Shown here: in pieces, positions 11,182 through 19,759 of the stretch | Numbering within the stretch: the stretch's first letter is position 1 | Layout: each line of letters starts with the position of its first letter | NCBI RefSeq assembly: GCF_011064615.1 | Contig: NZ_JAALJH010000005.1 | Span: 1-64,000 of the forward strand | DNA from: Aquisphaera insulae | GTDB lineage: Bacteria > Planctomycetota > Planctomycetia > Isosphaerales > Isosphaeraceae | Direction of reading: 5' to 3' | DNA length: 64,000 nucleotides | Notes under the pieces: generated by a model | Told to the model about the DNA's origin: nothing | What the model saw: the letters and a program-made list of their open reading frames with translations, nothing else | Database searches by the model: none | Made by a program: the position numbers and the translations under genes

Positions 11182-12153
11182 ATGCGTTATTCTGGACTGT
11201 TTCGACCGATCGGAGCGCTCGGCCGCGCGATCCTCGTCTCGCCGAGCACGCGGAGTACCCGAACTCGTATCCGGGCGAGCCATCCCGCACCGGAGCTCCT
11301 TGAGAGGCGACTGGCGCTCACGGCCTCGCCGACGGGGCTGGGAGCCGCGGCCCACTTCGCCATCCTGGGCCTTCAGGGTACGCCGATCACGAGCGTCTCC
11401 ACCATCGTGGGAAATGTCGGAGTCTCCCCGGGCGGATCTCTCTGGAACCCAACGGGGTCGACCGTGACCGGGAACGTCACCCTGTCGGCGGCCGGCCAAA
11501 TGAGCGGGACCGGCAAGGTCCTCGGCGCGGTGACCGTCGACCCGGCCGCCGTATGCGTGGCGACCTCGGCCGCACTCAACGCCTCCACCCAGTACGCGTG
11601 CCTGCCGGCCGGGCAGACCTTCGGGAGCATCGTCCAGGCGACGACGGTCGCGGGCCGCGGCGGGGTGAACGTGGTGAACGTCAACGGCAACATCAGCAGC
11701 TCGCTGACCCTGAGCGGCACTTCGGCCGACATCTTCATCGTGAACGTCTCCGGCAACCTCACGCTGACCGGGGGCTCGGGGCTGAAGCTCGCCGGGGGTG
11801 TCACCCCAAACCACGTCGTCTACAACTTCACGGCGAGCCGATCGACGCTGACGATCGTCTCGCCGGGCGTCACGGCCGGCACACTGCTGGCGCCGCACGG
11901 ACAGGTCATCCTGACGGGGACCTGCAATGGGGCGGTCATCGCGGGCGGCAGCTCGGTCTCGCTGCTGCCGGGCGCCCGCGTCAATGAGGTGGATTTCGAG
12001 ATCCCCACGGTAACCCCCGCGGCGACCACGACCTCCACGGTCGCGGCGGCGGCCTCCAAGCCGACCGCGAACCTCGACGGCCTGATCGTCCCGCTGGTCG
12101 CAGACTCCAGCGGCAATGGCGTGATCCAGACGACGAAGGCAGGGCGTCGGTGA
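11182..12153 (+). CDS. Surface protein with DUF3494 (ice-binding-like) domain
   Basis: 323 residues, ATG 11182 with AGGAG 7 nt upstream. The N-terminus carries a basic stretch and an ELLERRLAL segment resembling the LEPR-XLL motif of planctomycete exported proteins. From about residue 53 it matches DUF3494: AAHFAILGLQGTPITS, then GNVGVSPG, an alternating Val/Thr/Ser beta pattern, a NVNGNISSSLTLSG block, and the late GTLLAPHGQVILTGTCNGAV strand. The family forms a discontinuous beta-solenoid and includes ice-binding proteins, but many members in mesophiles are probably adhesive or structural. The last 50 residues are Thr/Ala-rich and look disordered. Stand-alone gene with a hairpin downstream. 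Confidence 0.85.
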   Translation: MRYSGLFRPIGALGRAILVSPSTRSTRTRIRASHPAPELLERRLALTASPTGLGAAAHFAILGLQGTPITSVSTIVGNVGVSPGGSLWNPTGSTVTGNVTLSAAGQMSGTGKVLGAVTVDPAAVCVATSAALNASTQYACLPAGQTFGSIVQATTVAGRGGVNVVNVNGNISSSLTLSGTSADIFIVNVSGNLTLTGGSGLKLAGGVTPNHVVYNFTASRSTLTIVSPGVTAGTLLAPHGQVILTGTCNGAVIAGGSSVSLLPGARVNEVDFEIPTVTPAATTTSTVAAAASKPTANLDGLIVPLVADSSGNGVIQTTKAGRR

Positions 12154-12201
12154 GATGAGCCGCGATTGACCGAGCATCCCGCCGAAATGGGGCACCCGCA
12201 A

Positions 12202-12242
12202 GGGCTCGTCGCGTCGAACGAATCGCCCGCCGCGACGAGCCC
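12202..12242. terminator. 12-bp inverted repeat between convergent genes
   Basis: GGGCTCGTCGCG (12202-12213) and CGCGACGAGCCC (12231-12242) are perfect complements with a 17-nt loop. It is located between the DUF3494 gene and the stop of the DUF1080 gene and is a likely bidirectional transcript end. Confidence 0.6.
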
Positions 12243-12248
12243 GTCGGG

Positions 12249-13364
12249 TCATTGGCGGGTGAGCGGCCGCTCGCCGTCGCCCACGCGGAAGAGGCCGGTG
12301 ACCCGCCCCTGATCGTCCTTCCGGAAGGTCAGCTCGGCGTCGGTATGGGGGAGGACGAAGACCGACTCGGACACCGGGATCAGTTGGAGCGGGACCGGCT
12401 TGAAAGGGAGCTTCAGGAGCAGGTGATCGCCGTCCCTCGAGATCTTCCAGGCTAGCTCTCCGGGGTTGGAGCCTGTGGAGTACGCCCCCACGTAGCCGTC
12501 GAGGACCCGGTCGCTGAGGCCAACCGCCACCGGGATGCCGGCGCGGGCCGGCGGCGGGCTCGATCGCTCGGGGATCTCCCGGATCCAGATGTTGCGGTAA
12601 CGGACCGGATGGCTGTGATCCTGCAGCTCGATGGGACCTTTCTTCAGAGTGGGGTCGTTCGGAGAAGGCTCGAGCCAGCTCGTCGGCCCCCAGGGCTCCT
12701 CATTGTTCTGGACGAGCACGCCGTTGAGGAAGACTGTCAGCCCGGCCGGCCGCACCAGCTTGCCCGAGGCATCGAACCGGGGGCGGCGGAAGGCGATGTC
12801 GTAGACCTGCCACTCCCCGGGGGGTCTGGTGGCGTTGGCGAGCGGCGAGTACTGGCCGTAGATCGCCCCGGCCATGCCGTCGGCGTAGGTGTCCGCCTTG
12901 TAGGAGTCGATGACCTGGACCTCGAACTGGCCCATGAGGAAGATCCCGCTGTTGCCGCGATCCTGGCCCACCCCGCGGGCGGGGCTCGGCGAGGCCCACT
13001 CGACGTGCAACTGGACGTCCCCGAAGCTCGCCCGCGTGCGGATCGCCCCGGTGCCCGGGACGATCTCCATGGCGCCGTCGCTCACCTTCCAGCCGGCGGG
13101 CTTCCCGTCCGGAGTCTCCCAGGCGTCGAGGCTCTTGCCGTCGAAGAGGATCACCGCGTCGCCGGGAGGGGCGATCGGCGCGGCCGGCGCCGGGCCCGGA
13201 TCCACGACCTGGGGACGGGGCCGATGGATGTCATGCTGCTTCCAGCGGGGGGCGGTCACGCCCGGGACACCCGGGTCGTCTGCGGCGGCGAAGGCGAGGC
13301 CCCCCAGGGCCGCCATCAGGCCCAACGATCCGATCCGGGGGATGCGTCTGCGGTGATCAGCCAT
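12249..13364 (-). CDS. Secreted DUF1080 protein with DUF3471-like C-terminus
   Basis: About 371 residues from ATG 13364. Signal peptide at 1-26 (ends GLAFAAADD). The DUF1080 jelly-roll spans roughly 70-250: ILFDGKSLDAWETPDGKPAG, VQLHVEWASPSP, GNSGIFLMGQFEVQVIDS, and a final YRNIWIREI. DUF1080 is a concanavalin-like fold, renamed 3-keto-disaccharide hydrolase in annotation; members act on sugars outside the cytoplasm. The last 80 residues (LDGYVGAYSTG to the stop) resemble DUF3471. The frame continues 27 codons upstream, but ATG 13364 gives the proper signal peptide. rarA lies 118 bp upstream on the same strand. Confidence 0.85.
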   Translation of the reverse strand: MADHRRRIPRIGSLGLMAALGGLAFAAADDPGVPGVTAPRWKQHDIHRPRPQVVDPGPAPAAPIAPPGDAVILFDGKSLDAWETPDGKPAGWKVSDGAMEIVPGTGAIRTRASFGDVQLHVEWASPSPARGVGQDRGNSGIFLMGQFEVQVIDSYKADTYADGMAGAIYGQYSPLANATRPPGEWQVYDIAFRRPRFDASGKLVRPAGLTVFLNGVLVQNNEEPWGPTSWLEPSPNDPTLKKGPIELQDHSHPVRYRNIWIREIPERSSPPPARAGIPVAVGLSDRVLDGYVGAYSTGSNPGELAWKISRDGDHLLLKLPFKPVPLQLIPVSESVFVLPHTDAELTFRKDDQGRVTGLFRVGDGERPLTRQ

Positions 13365-13482
13365 GGGAGTGGATCTCGCGAGTGCTGCGGGGTCGGCGAA
13401 GGTCGAGGCGACCTCAGTATAGGGGCCGCCGAGGAGGCGGAGCAACGACCCGGGAGGCGAGCGGAGATCCCGGCCCCGACCA

Positions 13483-14814
13483 TCAAGGTTGACGCCCGTC
13501 GCCCCCGTCCGGCTCGGCGGGCGGCTCGAAGTAATGTCGTCCTCGGAGGGCTTCGGGCAGGCAGGGCATCTCCTCCCGGGCCGCCGGGTCGTCGTGGACG
13601 TACCGATACCCCTCGCCGTATCCAGCCCGCTTCATGAGCGGGGTCACGGCATTCCGGAGATGGAGCGGCACGGGCTCCCTGGCCGATGCCGCCGCGTCGG
13701 CCGCGGCGGCGCGATAGGCCGTCTTGACCGCGCCCGACTTCGGAGCCCTGGCCAGGTAGATGGTCGCCTGCGAGAGCGGGAAGAGCCCCTCGGGCATGCC
13801 GATCTGATGGACGATCTGGGCTGCGGCCGCCGCCTGCACCATGGCCTGGGGATCGGCGAGGCCGATATCTTCCGAGGCCAGGATGCAGAGCCGCCGGGCG
13901 ATGAAAAGCGGGTCGGCCCCCCCCTCGATCAGTCGGGCCAGCCAGTAGAGTCCCGCATCGACGTCCGAGTTTCGCAGGCTCTTGATCAGGGCCGAGGCGA
14001 GGTTGTAATGGTCCTCCCCCTGACGATCGTACGCATAACGGGCCTGCCCGAGGGCCTCGGCCAGGGCTTCCTCCGTGGGCTCTCGCACGCCGTCCTCGCC
14101 GGGCGGCGTGGCCACGACGGCCTGCTCGAGGGTCGTCAGCGCAACCCGGGCATCCCCCTCGGCCCAGCCGGCGAGCTTGCGGACGAGCTCGGGCGCGATC
14201 CGCAGGGAGAGCCGTGCCAGTCCGTTGCCCTCGCCCGCGATGGCTCGGTTCAGGATCGTCTCGAGGTCCTCGCACGAGAGAGGGTCGAGGACGGCCACCC
14301 GGCACCGCGAGAGGAGGGCGGCGTTGACCTCGAAGGACGGGTTCTCCGTCGTCGCGCCGAAGAGGGTGACGGTCCCCTGCTCGACGGCGTGGAGCAGCGC
14401 GTCCTGCTGGGCCTTGTTGAAGCGGTGGATCTCATCGATGAAGAGGAGCACACGCGTCCCCCGCCTCCCCAGCCGCCTCGCCTCGTCGATCGCCGCCCGG
14501 ACCTCCTTGACGCCGGAAAAGACCGCCGAGAGCGGCAGGAAGCGGAGGCCCGCCGCGTTCGCGACCAGCCGGGCCAAGGTCGTCTTGCCGGTGCCGGGAG
14601 CACCCCAGAGGATCATCGAGGGCACCCGCCCCTGGGCGCGGATCGCTCGGCCCAGCAGCGAGCCTTGGCCGATCAGCCGAGAGTGGCCCACGAACTCGGC
14701 CAGGGTCCTCGGCCGCATCCGCTCCGCCAGGGGCGCATCGGGATCCTCGGCCGGCTCGTCATCGGCCCCGTCGTCGATCTCGTCGAAGAGCCCTCTCGGC
14801 GTTTCCCTTCCCAT
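13483..14814 (-). CDS. rarA: Replication-associated recombination protein RarA (MgsA)
   Basis: About 443 residues, an AAA+ ATPase related to clamp loaders. Seen: [18 protein letters not shown], Walker [10 protein letters not shown], Walker [17 protein letters not shown], sensor 1 GATTENPSF, arginine finger region LLSRC, and the C-terminal tetramerisation domain ([15 protein letters not shown] block present as [17 protein letters not shown]). RarA acts at stalled or damaged replication forks. The start may be ATG 14814 or GTG 14832, six codons upstream; both have only weak Shine-Dalgarno sequences. The short N-terminal acidic segment before residue 30 is not conserved. Confidence 0.95.
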   Translation of the reverse strand: MGRETPRGLFDEIDDGADDEPAEDPDAPLAERMRPRTLAEFVGHSRLIGQGSLLGRAIRAQGRVPSMILWGAPGTGKTTLARLVANAAGLRFLPLSAVFSGVKEVRAAIDEARRLGRRGTRVLLFIDEIHRFNKAQQDALLHAVEQGTVTLFGATTENPSFEVNAALLSRCRVAVLDPLSCEDLETILNRAIAGEGNGLARLSLRIAPELVRKLAGWAEGDARVALTTLEQAVVATPPGEDGVREPTEEALAEALGQARYAYDRQGEDHYNLASALIKSLRNSDVDAGLYWLARLIEGGADPLFIARRLCILASEDIGLADPQAMVQAAAAAQIVHQIGMPEGLFPLSQATIYLARAPKSGAVKTAYRAAAADAAASAREPVPLHLRNAVTPLMKRAGYGEGYRYVHDDPAAREEMPCLPEALRGRHYFEPPAEPDGGDGRQP

Positions 14815-14982
14815 CACAACGGCCCTCGTCACCGCGGACGCCCTTTCTTAAGTGGCAATGCGTACACATTCTACCACGCGAACGGCGCCGAAGCGCAGGC
14901 CAGATCGTGACCCGGCATGGTATGGTATGCTCGCCCTGGTGCAACGAGGATGCCCCATCGCATTACGACAAGGGAGGTCACG

Positions 14983-17841
14983 ATGCGGCCTGTCCATGCC
15001 ATCCTGATTGCGTCTCTGTTCGCGGGTCAGACGGCGATCGCCCAGCAATCCGCGCGTCGAGGAGCCGGGACCGGCCCCACGGTCCGGTGGATCGGCCAGG
15101 ACGGGCACGACTATGTCTCTCCGAACAATCGGCAGGAGCCGAGTGGAGTCCAGGACGTCCACCTCGTCCTGGAGGGACTCGATCCCGGCCGCGAGATCTC
15201 TCACGTGGACATCAAGGCGGAATCGCCCTGGAACGAGTGGGAATACAATCGCGGCTCGTTTGCGTGGAAGATCGAGCTGAAACGGCCCGCCGGCTCGAAG
15301 TCCGCGGACTTATTCATCGAGCCCGGCGATCAGGAGGCGGCGCGTAGCTATCACTTCCTGGTGGAGTACGAGGGGGGCGGCAAGCACGAGTTCGACGTCC
15401 GGGGACGGAAGGTCAATCGTAACCTGAGGATGCCGGGGTTGGCCCTTCAGGCCAGGTGGCTGGGCCAGGATCGCCACGATCGCGTCGCGGCGGGGCCGGC
15501 GGTCGGACCGGATGGGCTCCAGGATGTGCGCATCCATCTGTCCGGAATCTCGACGAAGTTCCCGGTCCGGTCGATCCGGATCGAAGGGGAAGGGGGGGCG
15601 AAGTGGCAGTCGGGTGCCAATCCGGAGCTCCTCCCGAATGCGGAATACTGGGCCGATCCGAAGAAGCCCGGCGAGGGAGAGATCCACGTCCAGCCCGTGA
15701 AGGACCTGAAGGGTCAGAAGCTCAAGGTGGTCGTCCTTCACGAGAATGACACGCAGGACTCCGCCACGCTGATCGCCGGGCGATGCGACCCGAAGCTCAA
15801 GATGTCCGAGGCGACTCTTCCCAGGCTGTCCACGCTCGAGGCGAGTGCCGAGTGGCTCGGCCAGGACGGGCAGGACGCGACGGGCCCCGGCGATGTCCAT
15901 GTCCGGCTCTCCGGCCCCACGCGATGGCCGGCCTTCGACGAGGCGGTGCTGACCGACGCGGTCGGCTCCACCTGGGGTTATCGGCAGGGTCCTGACAACC
16001 GGCTTCGCGATCCGGATGGCAATGAGCTGGCGCCACTGGTCGTCCGTTCGGGGCAGGACCGATCCTCCCTGGAACTCTTCTTCGGGCCCGATCGGGATGA
16101 GACGAAGGCTACTATGACGCTCCGGCTGACCGAGCCGGGCGGACGTATGTCCCTGATCCGATTCGAGGGCGGCGCGAGCGATCCGGGCCTGAGGTCGCCC
16201 CGGCCCATCGGGACGAGGGCGTCCGCGCGACCGGGCGACGACCTGAATGAGATCGCCAATCAGAATGGGGCCGTCGACCTCACGCCGGGGACGTATCGGC
16301 TGACGCGCCCACTCGTCCTGGAGAGGCCTGTCTCGATTGACGGCTCGGGCAAGGCGACGCTGGTCTTCGCCCAGGGATCCGGAGAGCCACCCTGGACGGC
16401 TGCGATCAAGATCCACGCCGGCAACACGACCCTCAACGGCTTCGCGGTCCGCTTCGAGGGTCGGCCGCGATGGGACCGCGAGGTCAGCTACGGCCCGGCC
16501 GTGATCGGGACGACCGATAACAGGGATCAGGGGCGAGATGCGCCCAAGTTCAACGTCAGCCTGACCCGGCTGGATCTCGAGTCCCCGGCGGCCGACGAGC
16601 CCTCGAAATGGGCGGAGGCCATCCGCCTGGTCCGCCTGACGGGGGCCCGCAGCGGGATGATCGCCGGCAACACCCTCCGCGGCGGTTCGATCGAGTTCTT
16701 CGACGGCCCCTGGCAGGTCCTCAACAACGACTACCGCGGGACCCCGGTCGGCACCTACTCCCACGGCATCTTCACCGCCCACAGCTCGCACGACCTCCGG
16801 CTCCAGGGGAACCGGGCCCGGTCGGTCGAGCCGGCCGGAAAGACCTGGCGGTTCCTGGTCCTCACCCATCGGGGGATTCGCGATCGTGTCGACGAGAACA
16901 TCATCGAGGGCCTGGGTGCCCGGGCGGACGACACGATCCCCTGGGCGAACGACCCGGAGATCATCCTGACCGAGGCCTACCACGTCACCTACGAAGGCCG
17001 TGTCGCGGCCCTGTCGCCGGACGGACTCGTGCTCCGGACCCATCGGAGGCAGGGGAATCCCGTGGTCACCGGCGACGTGGTCTCGCTCCTGACCGGGCCG
17101 GCGGCGGGCGAGTTCCGCCGGATCGCGCAGGTGATCGACGCGGAAACCTACGTCGTGGATTCGTCCATCCCGGCGGGCACGGAGGTCGTGTCGGTCTCGC
17201 GGGGGTTCGTGGACTCTGCCTTCCGCAAGAATCGGATCGCCATGACCGGCGGGCGCAGGAGCGACGGCTTCGCCTCGGACGGGCTGATCCTGGCCGGCAA
17301 TCACTTCGCGACCGTGGTCTCCGGCAATCAGATCTCAGGGGGGAACCTCGCCATGAAGCTGGCCGCCTACCCGAGCGAGACGCCGGTGATCTGGGGATGG
17401 TCCCACGCCCCGTTCCTGGGGGGAGTCGTCCGCGAGAACACGCTCGAGGACAACGACCTGGGCGCCCGCTTCACGGTCGACCATTCGGCCCGGTACATCA
17501 AGACCAACCAGGGCCGCGTCTACATGTCGCTTACGCTCGAGGACAACGTCGTCCGCTGGACCGGGGGATTCCTCGAGCGGATCGGCTCCGCGGCCGAGAA
17601 GGCCCGGCCGCACGGGCTGGTCCTCGGCGAGCTGCCGTCCCACGATCCCGGCGAGCTGCTCGTCCGAGCCTCGGGCAACCGGCTGGAGGCCCCGGGAGGC
17701 GTCAACGTCGGCGCCAGCCTGATCATCGACGCGGCCGACTACAACGGCCAGAAGCTCCGCAATCGCAAGTACTCGCTCTCCGCCGAGCCCGGGACGGGCA
17801 GGGGGGGCTCGGCCGCGAGCACGCCGGCCGCTCGACGATGA
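14983..17841 (+). CDS. Secreted right-handed beta-helix protein with three N-terminal WxGQD repeats
   Basis: About 952 residues, ATG 14983 with AGGGAGG 5 nt upstream. Signal peptide MRPVHAILIASLFAGQTAIA. Residues about 36-400 contain three copies of a module starting W(I/L)GQDxxD at 36, 159 and 291, each continuing with a (V/L)QDVxxxLxG-type strand; the repeat period is about 123-132 residues. From about 430 on, the protein looks like a right-handed parallel beta-helix (NTTLNGFAV, NTLRGGSIEFFDG, NHFATVVSGNQISGGN and similar Asn-rich turns), typical of pectate-lyase/NosD-type folds. No catalytic set can be assigned. I know no name for the WxGQD module. Probably surface or periplasmic, perhaps polysaccharide-binding. 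Confidence 0.8.
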   Translation: MRPVHAILIASLFAGQTAIAQQSARRGAGTGPTVRWIGQDGHDYVSPNNRQEPSGVQDVHLVLEGLDPGREISHVDIKAESPWNEWEYNRGSFAWKIELKRPAGSKSADLFIEPGDQEAARSYHFLVEYEGGGKHEFDVRGRKVNRNLRMPGLALQARWLGQDRHDRVAAGPAVGPDGLQDVRIHLSGISTKFPVRSIRIEGEGGAKWQSGANPELLPNAEYWADPKKPGEGEIHVQPVKDLKGQKLKVVVLHENDTQDSATLIAGRCDPKLKMSEATLPRLSTLEASAEWLGQDGQDATGPGDVHVRLSGPTRWPAFDEAVLTDAVGSTWGYRQGPDNRLRDPDGNELAPLVVRSGQDRSSLELFFGPDRDETKATMTLRLTEPGGRMSLIRFEGGASDPGLRSPRPIGTRASARPGDDLNEIANQNGAVDLTPGTYRLTRPLVLERPVSIDGSGKATLVFAQGSGEPPWTAAIKIHAGNTTLNGFAVRFEGRPRWDREVSYGPAVIGTTDNRDQGRDAPKFNVSLTRLDLESPAADEPSKWAEAIRLVRLTGARSGMIAGNTLRGGSIEFFDGPWQVLNNDYRGTPVGTYSHGIFTAHSSHDLRLQGNRARSVEPAGKTWRFLVLTHRGIRDRVDENIIEGLGARADDTIPWANDPEIILTEAYHVTYEGRVAALSPDGLVLRTHRRQGNPVVTGDVVSLLTGPAAGEFRRIAQVIDAETYVVDSSIPAGTEVVSVSRGFVDSAFRKNRIAMTGGRRSDGFASDGLILAGNHFATVVSGNQISGGNLAMKLAAYPSETPVIWGWSHAPFLGGVVRENTLEDNDLGARFTVDHSARYIKTNQGRVYMSLTLEDNVVRWTGGFLERIGSAAEKARPHGLVLGELPSHDPGELLVRASGNRLEAPGGVNVGASLIIDAADYNGQKLRNRKYSLSAEPGTGRGGSAASTPAARR

Positions 17842-17901
17842 GCCACGAGGGCCGGATGACCCGACCCGGAATGGCCGCCGTCCACCTTGACTCCGACCCA
17901 T

Positions 17902-17915
17902 GTTGGATATACAAC
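17902..17915 (+). promoter_or_regulatory. Palindrome GTTG-N6-CAAC overlapping the marR promoter region
   Basis: GTTGGATATACAAC, located 6 bp before the marR ATG. A -35-like TTGACT is at 17887-17892 and -10-like TATACA (17908-17913) is inside the palindrome, though the 15-bp spacing is short. The same half-sites with the same spacing recur at 18412-18435, which makes an autoregulatory operator likely. Confidence 0.5.
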
Positions 17916-17921
17916 TAAGGC

Positions 17922-18377
17922 ATGAAAAGTCCCGCCGCGAGCAAGCTGATCGACCGCATCGCCGCGGACTGCATTGCGGTCCGCGTGCGGCTGATCAATC
18001 GCGTGGTCACGGCCATCTACGACGAGGCGCTGCGGCCCCATGGGCTACGGGTGAGCCAGGCCAACCTGCTGGTTGGCGTCGCCAGGGCCGGCCGCGCCCG
18101 GCCCGTGGATCTCTGCCGCGCGCTCCGGATCGACAAATCGACGCTCAGCCGGGACGTCGAGCTGCTCAAGCGGAACGGCTGGCTGGAGTCCGATCCGCCC
18201 GGCGGGGGGCGCAGCCAGATCCTCCGCCTGACGGCGGAGGGGACGGCCATCCTCAAGCGGGCGGAGCCGGACTGGAACCGGGCCCAGGAGGAATGCGGCC
18301 GGCTCATCGGCGCCCCCGGGGTGGATGCACTCCGGTCGATCGCCGAGCGGCTCGGGCTGGGCTCGGCAAGGGACTGA
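17922..18377 (+). CDS. MarR family transcriptional regulator
   Basis: 151 residues, the usual MarR size. A winged helix-turn-helix spans about 45-110: LRPHGLRVSQANLLVGVARA, PVDLCRALRIDKSTLSRDVE (recognition helix) and GWLESDPPGGGRSQILRLTA (wing). The flanking N- and C-terminal helices form the usual dimer interface. The gene is followed 84 bp later by a FabF-type ketosynthase on the same strand. Matching palindromes lie immediately before this gene and between the two genes, so control of both its own gene and the ketosynthase is the simplest reading. That would be analogous in logic, though not shown by homology, to FabT-type control of fatty-acid genes. Confidence 0.93.
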   Translation: MKSPAASKLIDRIAADCIAVRVRLINRVVTAIYDEALRPHGLRVSQANLLVGVARAGRARPVDLCRALRIDKSTLSRDVELLKRNGWLESDPPGGGRSQILRLTAEGTAILKRAEPDWNRAQEECGRLIGAPGVDALRSIAERLGLGSARD

Positions 18378-18411
18378 TCGTCGCTCGAATCGAATGCGTG
18401 AGGGTTTGCCG

Positions 18412-18435
18412 CAATTGTTGTAGCTGCAACAATTG
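18412..18435 (+). promoter_or_regulatory. 24-bp palindrome before the ketosynthase gene
   Basis: CAATTGTTG (18412-18420) and CAACAATTG (18427-18435) are perfect inverted arms around TAGCTG. It contains GTTG-N6-CAAC, the same half-sites and spacing as the site at 17902-17915. It ends 25 bp before the ketosynthase start and falls between a possible -35 (TTGCCG, 18406-18411) and -10 (AACAAT, 18428-18433). Probable operator for the adjacent MarR protein. Confidence 0.6.
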
Positions 18436-18460
18436 GCGTCGTTCCCGGGGGGAGCTGCTC

Positions 18461-19759
18461 ATGGTCGCGAACGGTCGCAGGGTGGTGGTGACGGGCGTGG
18501 GGATGGTGACCCCCGTCGGCCTGGACGTGGAATCCACCTGGGAATCGCTCCGCGAGGGGCGCGGCGGCGTCGGCCCGGTCACGCATTTCGACGCGAGCAC
18601 GTTCGCCTCGCGAATCGCCGCCGAGGTGAAGGGGTTCGACCTCGAGGACGACCTGGGCGAGGAAGCCGCCCGATGGTCGCGGCACAGCCGGAGCACGCGG
18701 TTCGCGCTGGCGGCCGCCAAGCAGGCCATCGTTCAGTCCGGGTTGCTCGAGCGCCGCGGCCTCGATCATTCCTCCTTCGGCGTCTACCTCGGCGCGGGCG
18801 AGGGGCAGGCGAACTTCCCGCGGTTTGTCGAGCTGATCGGCAGGTCCTCCTCGGTTGGCCGGGTTGATACGGGGCGGTTCACCGCGCAGGGGACTGCGCT
18901 GCTGGAGCCGCTCCTGGAGACGGAGCAGGAGCCGGGGACGCCGGCGGGCCACCTCGCGGCCGCCTTCGGCGCGAGGGGGCCGAACGTGTCCTGCCTGACC
19001 GCCTGCTCCGCGAGCGCCCAGGCCATCGGCGAGGCGGCGGAGCTGATCCGGTCGGGCGAGGCGGAGGCGATGCTCGCCGGCGGCGTCCACAGCATGATCC
19101 ACCCCTTCGGCCTGACCGGCTTCGTCCTGCTCACGGCGATGTCGACGCGGAACGAGGATCCCGGGCACGCCAGCCGGCCCTTCGATCGCGACCGCGACGG
19201 GTTCGTCCTCGGTGAGGGGGCCGGGATGCTCATCCTCGAGTCGCTCGATCACGCACGGGCTCGAGGCGCCTCGATCCTGGGGGAGATCGCGGGGCAGGCC
19301 TCCACCGCCGACGCCTTCCGGCTGACCGACTCCCACGACGAGGGCCGGGGCGCCGTCGCCTCCATGAGGGGGGCACTCGCCGACGCTGGGCTCGATCCGG
19401 AGGACGTCGACTACGTCAACGCCCACGGCACCAGCACGAAGGTGAATGACTCGGTGGAGACGCTCGCGCTCAAGCGCGCCCTCGGCGATCGCGCCCGGCG
19501 CGTGCCGATCTCGAGCACCAAGAGCATGACCGGCCACCTGATCGCGGCCGGTGGGGCCGTCGAGGCGATCGTCTGCCTGCTCGCGATCCGGGACGGGGTC
19601 GTCCCGCCGACGGTGAACCTGGACCATCCGGACGACGACTGCGATCTGAATTACGTCCCGCACGCCGCCCGCGAGGCCGCCGTCGAGGTGGCGATGTCGA
19701 ACAGCTTCGGCTTCGGCGGCCAGAACACCACCCTCGTCATGCGGAGATTCCGGGACTGA
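18461..19759 (+). CDS. fabF: Beta-ketoacyl-ACP synthase II (FabF type)
   Basis: 432 residues. ATG 18461 is preceded by GGGGGGAG. The Cys-His-His triad is Cys182 (LTACSAS), His322 (NAHGTSTKVND) and His359 (KSMTGHLIAAGG), each exactly 19 residues later than in E. coli FabF. The extra length lies before the active-site cysteine, in a segment around GRSSSVGRVDTGRFTAQG. The enzyme condenses malonyl-ACP with acyl-ACP in fatty-acid elongation. There is no acyl carrier protein or other fab gene nearby, so a specialised or regulated second ketosynthase is possible. Its 3' end overlaps the convergent aquaporin gene by 23 bp. Confidence 0.93.
   Translation: MVANGRRVVVTGVGMVTPVGLDVESTWESLREGRGGVGPVTHFDASTFASRIAAEVKGFDLEDDLGEEAARWSRHSRSTRFALAAAKQAIVQSGLLERRGLDHSSFGVYLGAGEGQANFPRFVELIGRSSSVGRVDTGRFTAQGTALLEPLLETEQEPGTPAGHLAAAFGARGPNVSCLTACSASAQAIGEAAELIRSGEAEAMLAGGVHSMIHPFGLTGFVLLTAMSTRNEDPGHASRPFDRDRDGFVLGEGAGMLILESLDHARARGASILGEIAGQASTADAFRLTDSHDEGRGAVASMRGALADAGLDPEDVDYVNAHGTSTKVNDSVETLALKRALGDRARRVPISSTKSMTGHLIAAGGAVEAIVCLLAIRDGVVPPTVNLDHPDDDCDLNYVPHAAREAAVEVAMSNSFGFGGQNTTLVMRRFRD

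Noticed and set aside
17900..18460. Upstream extension of the ketosynthase frame through the marR gene
   Set aside because: It is out of frame with marR, and ATG 18461 has a good Shine-Dalgarno sequence and the canonical ketosynthase N-terminus.
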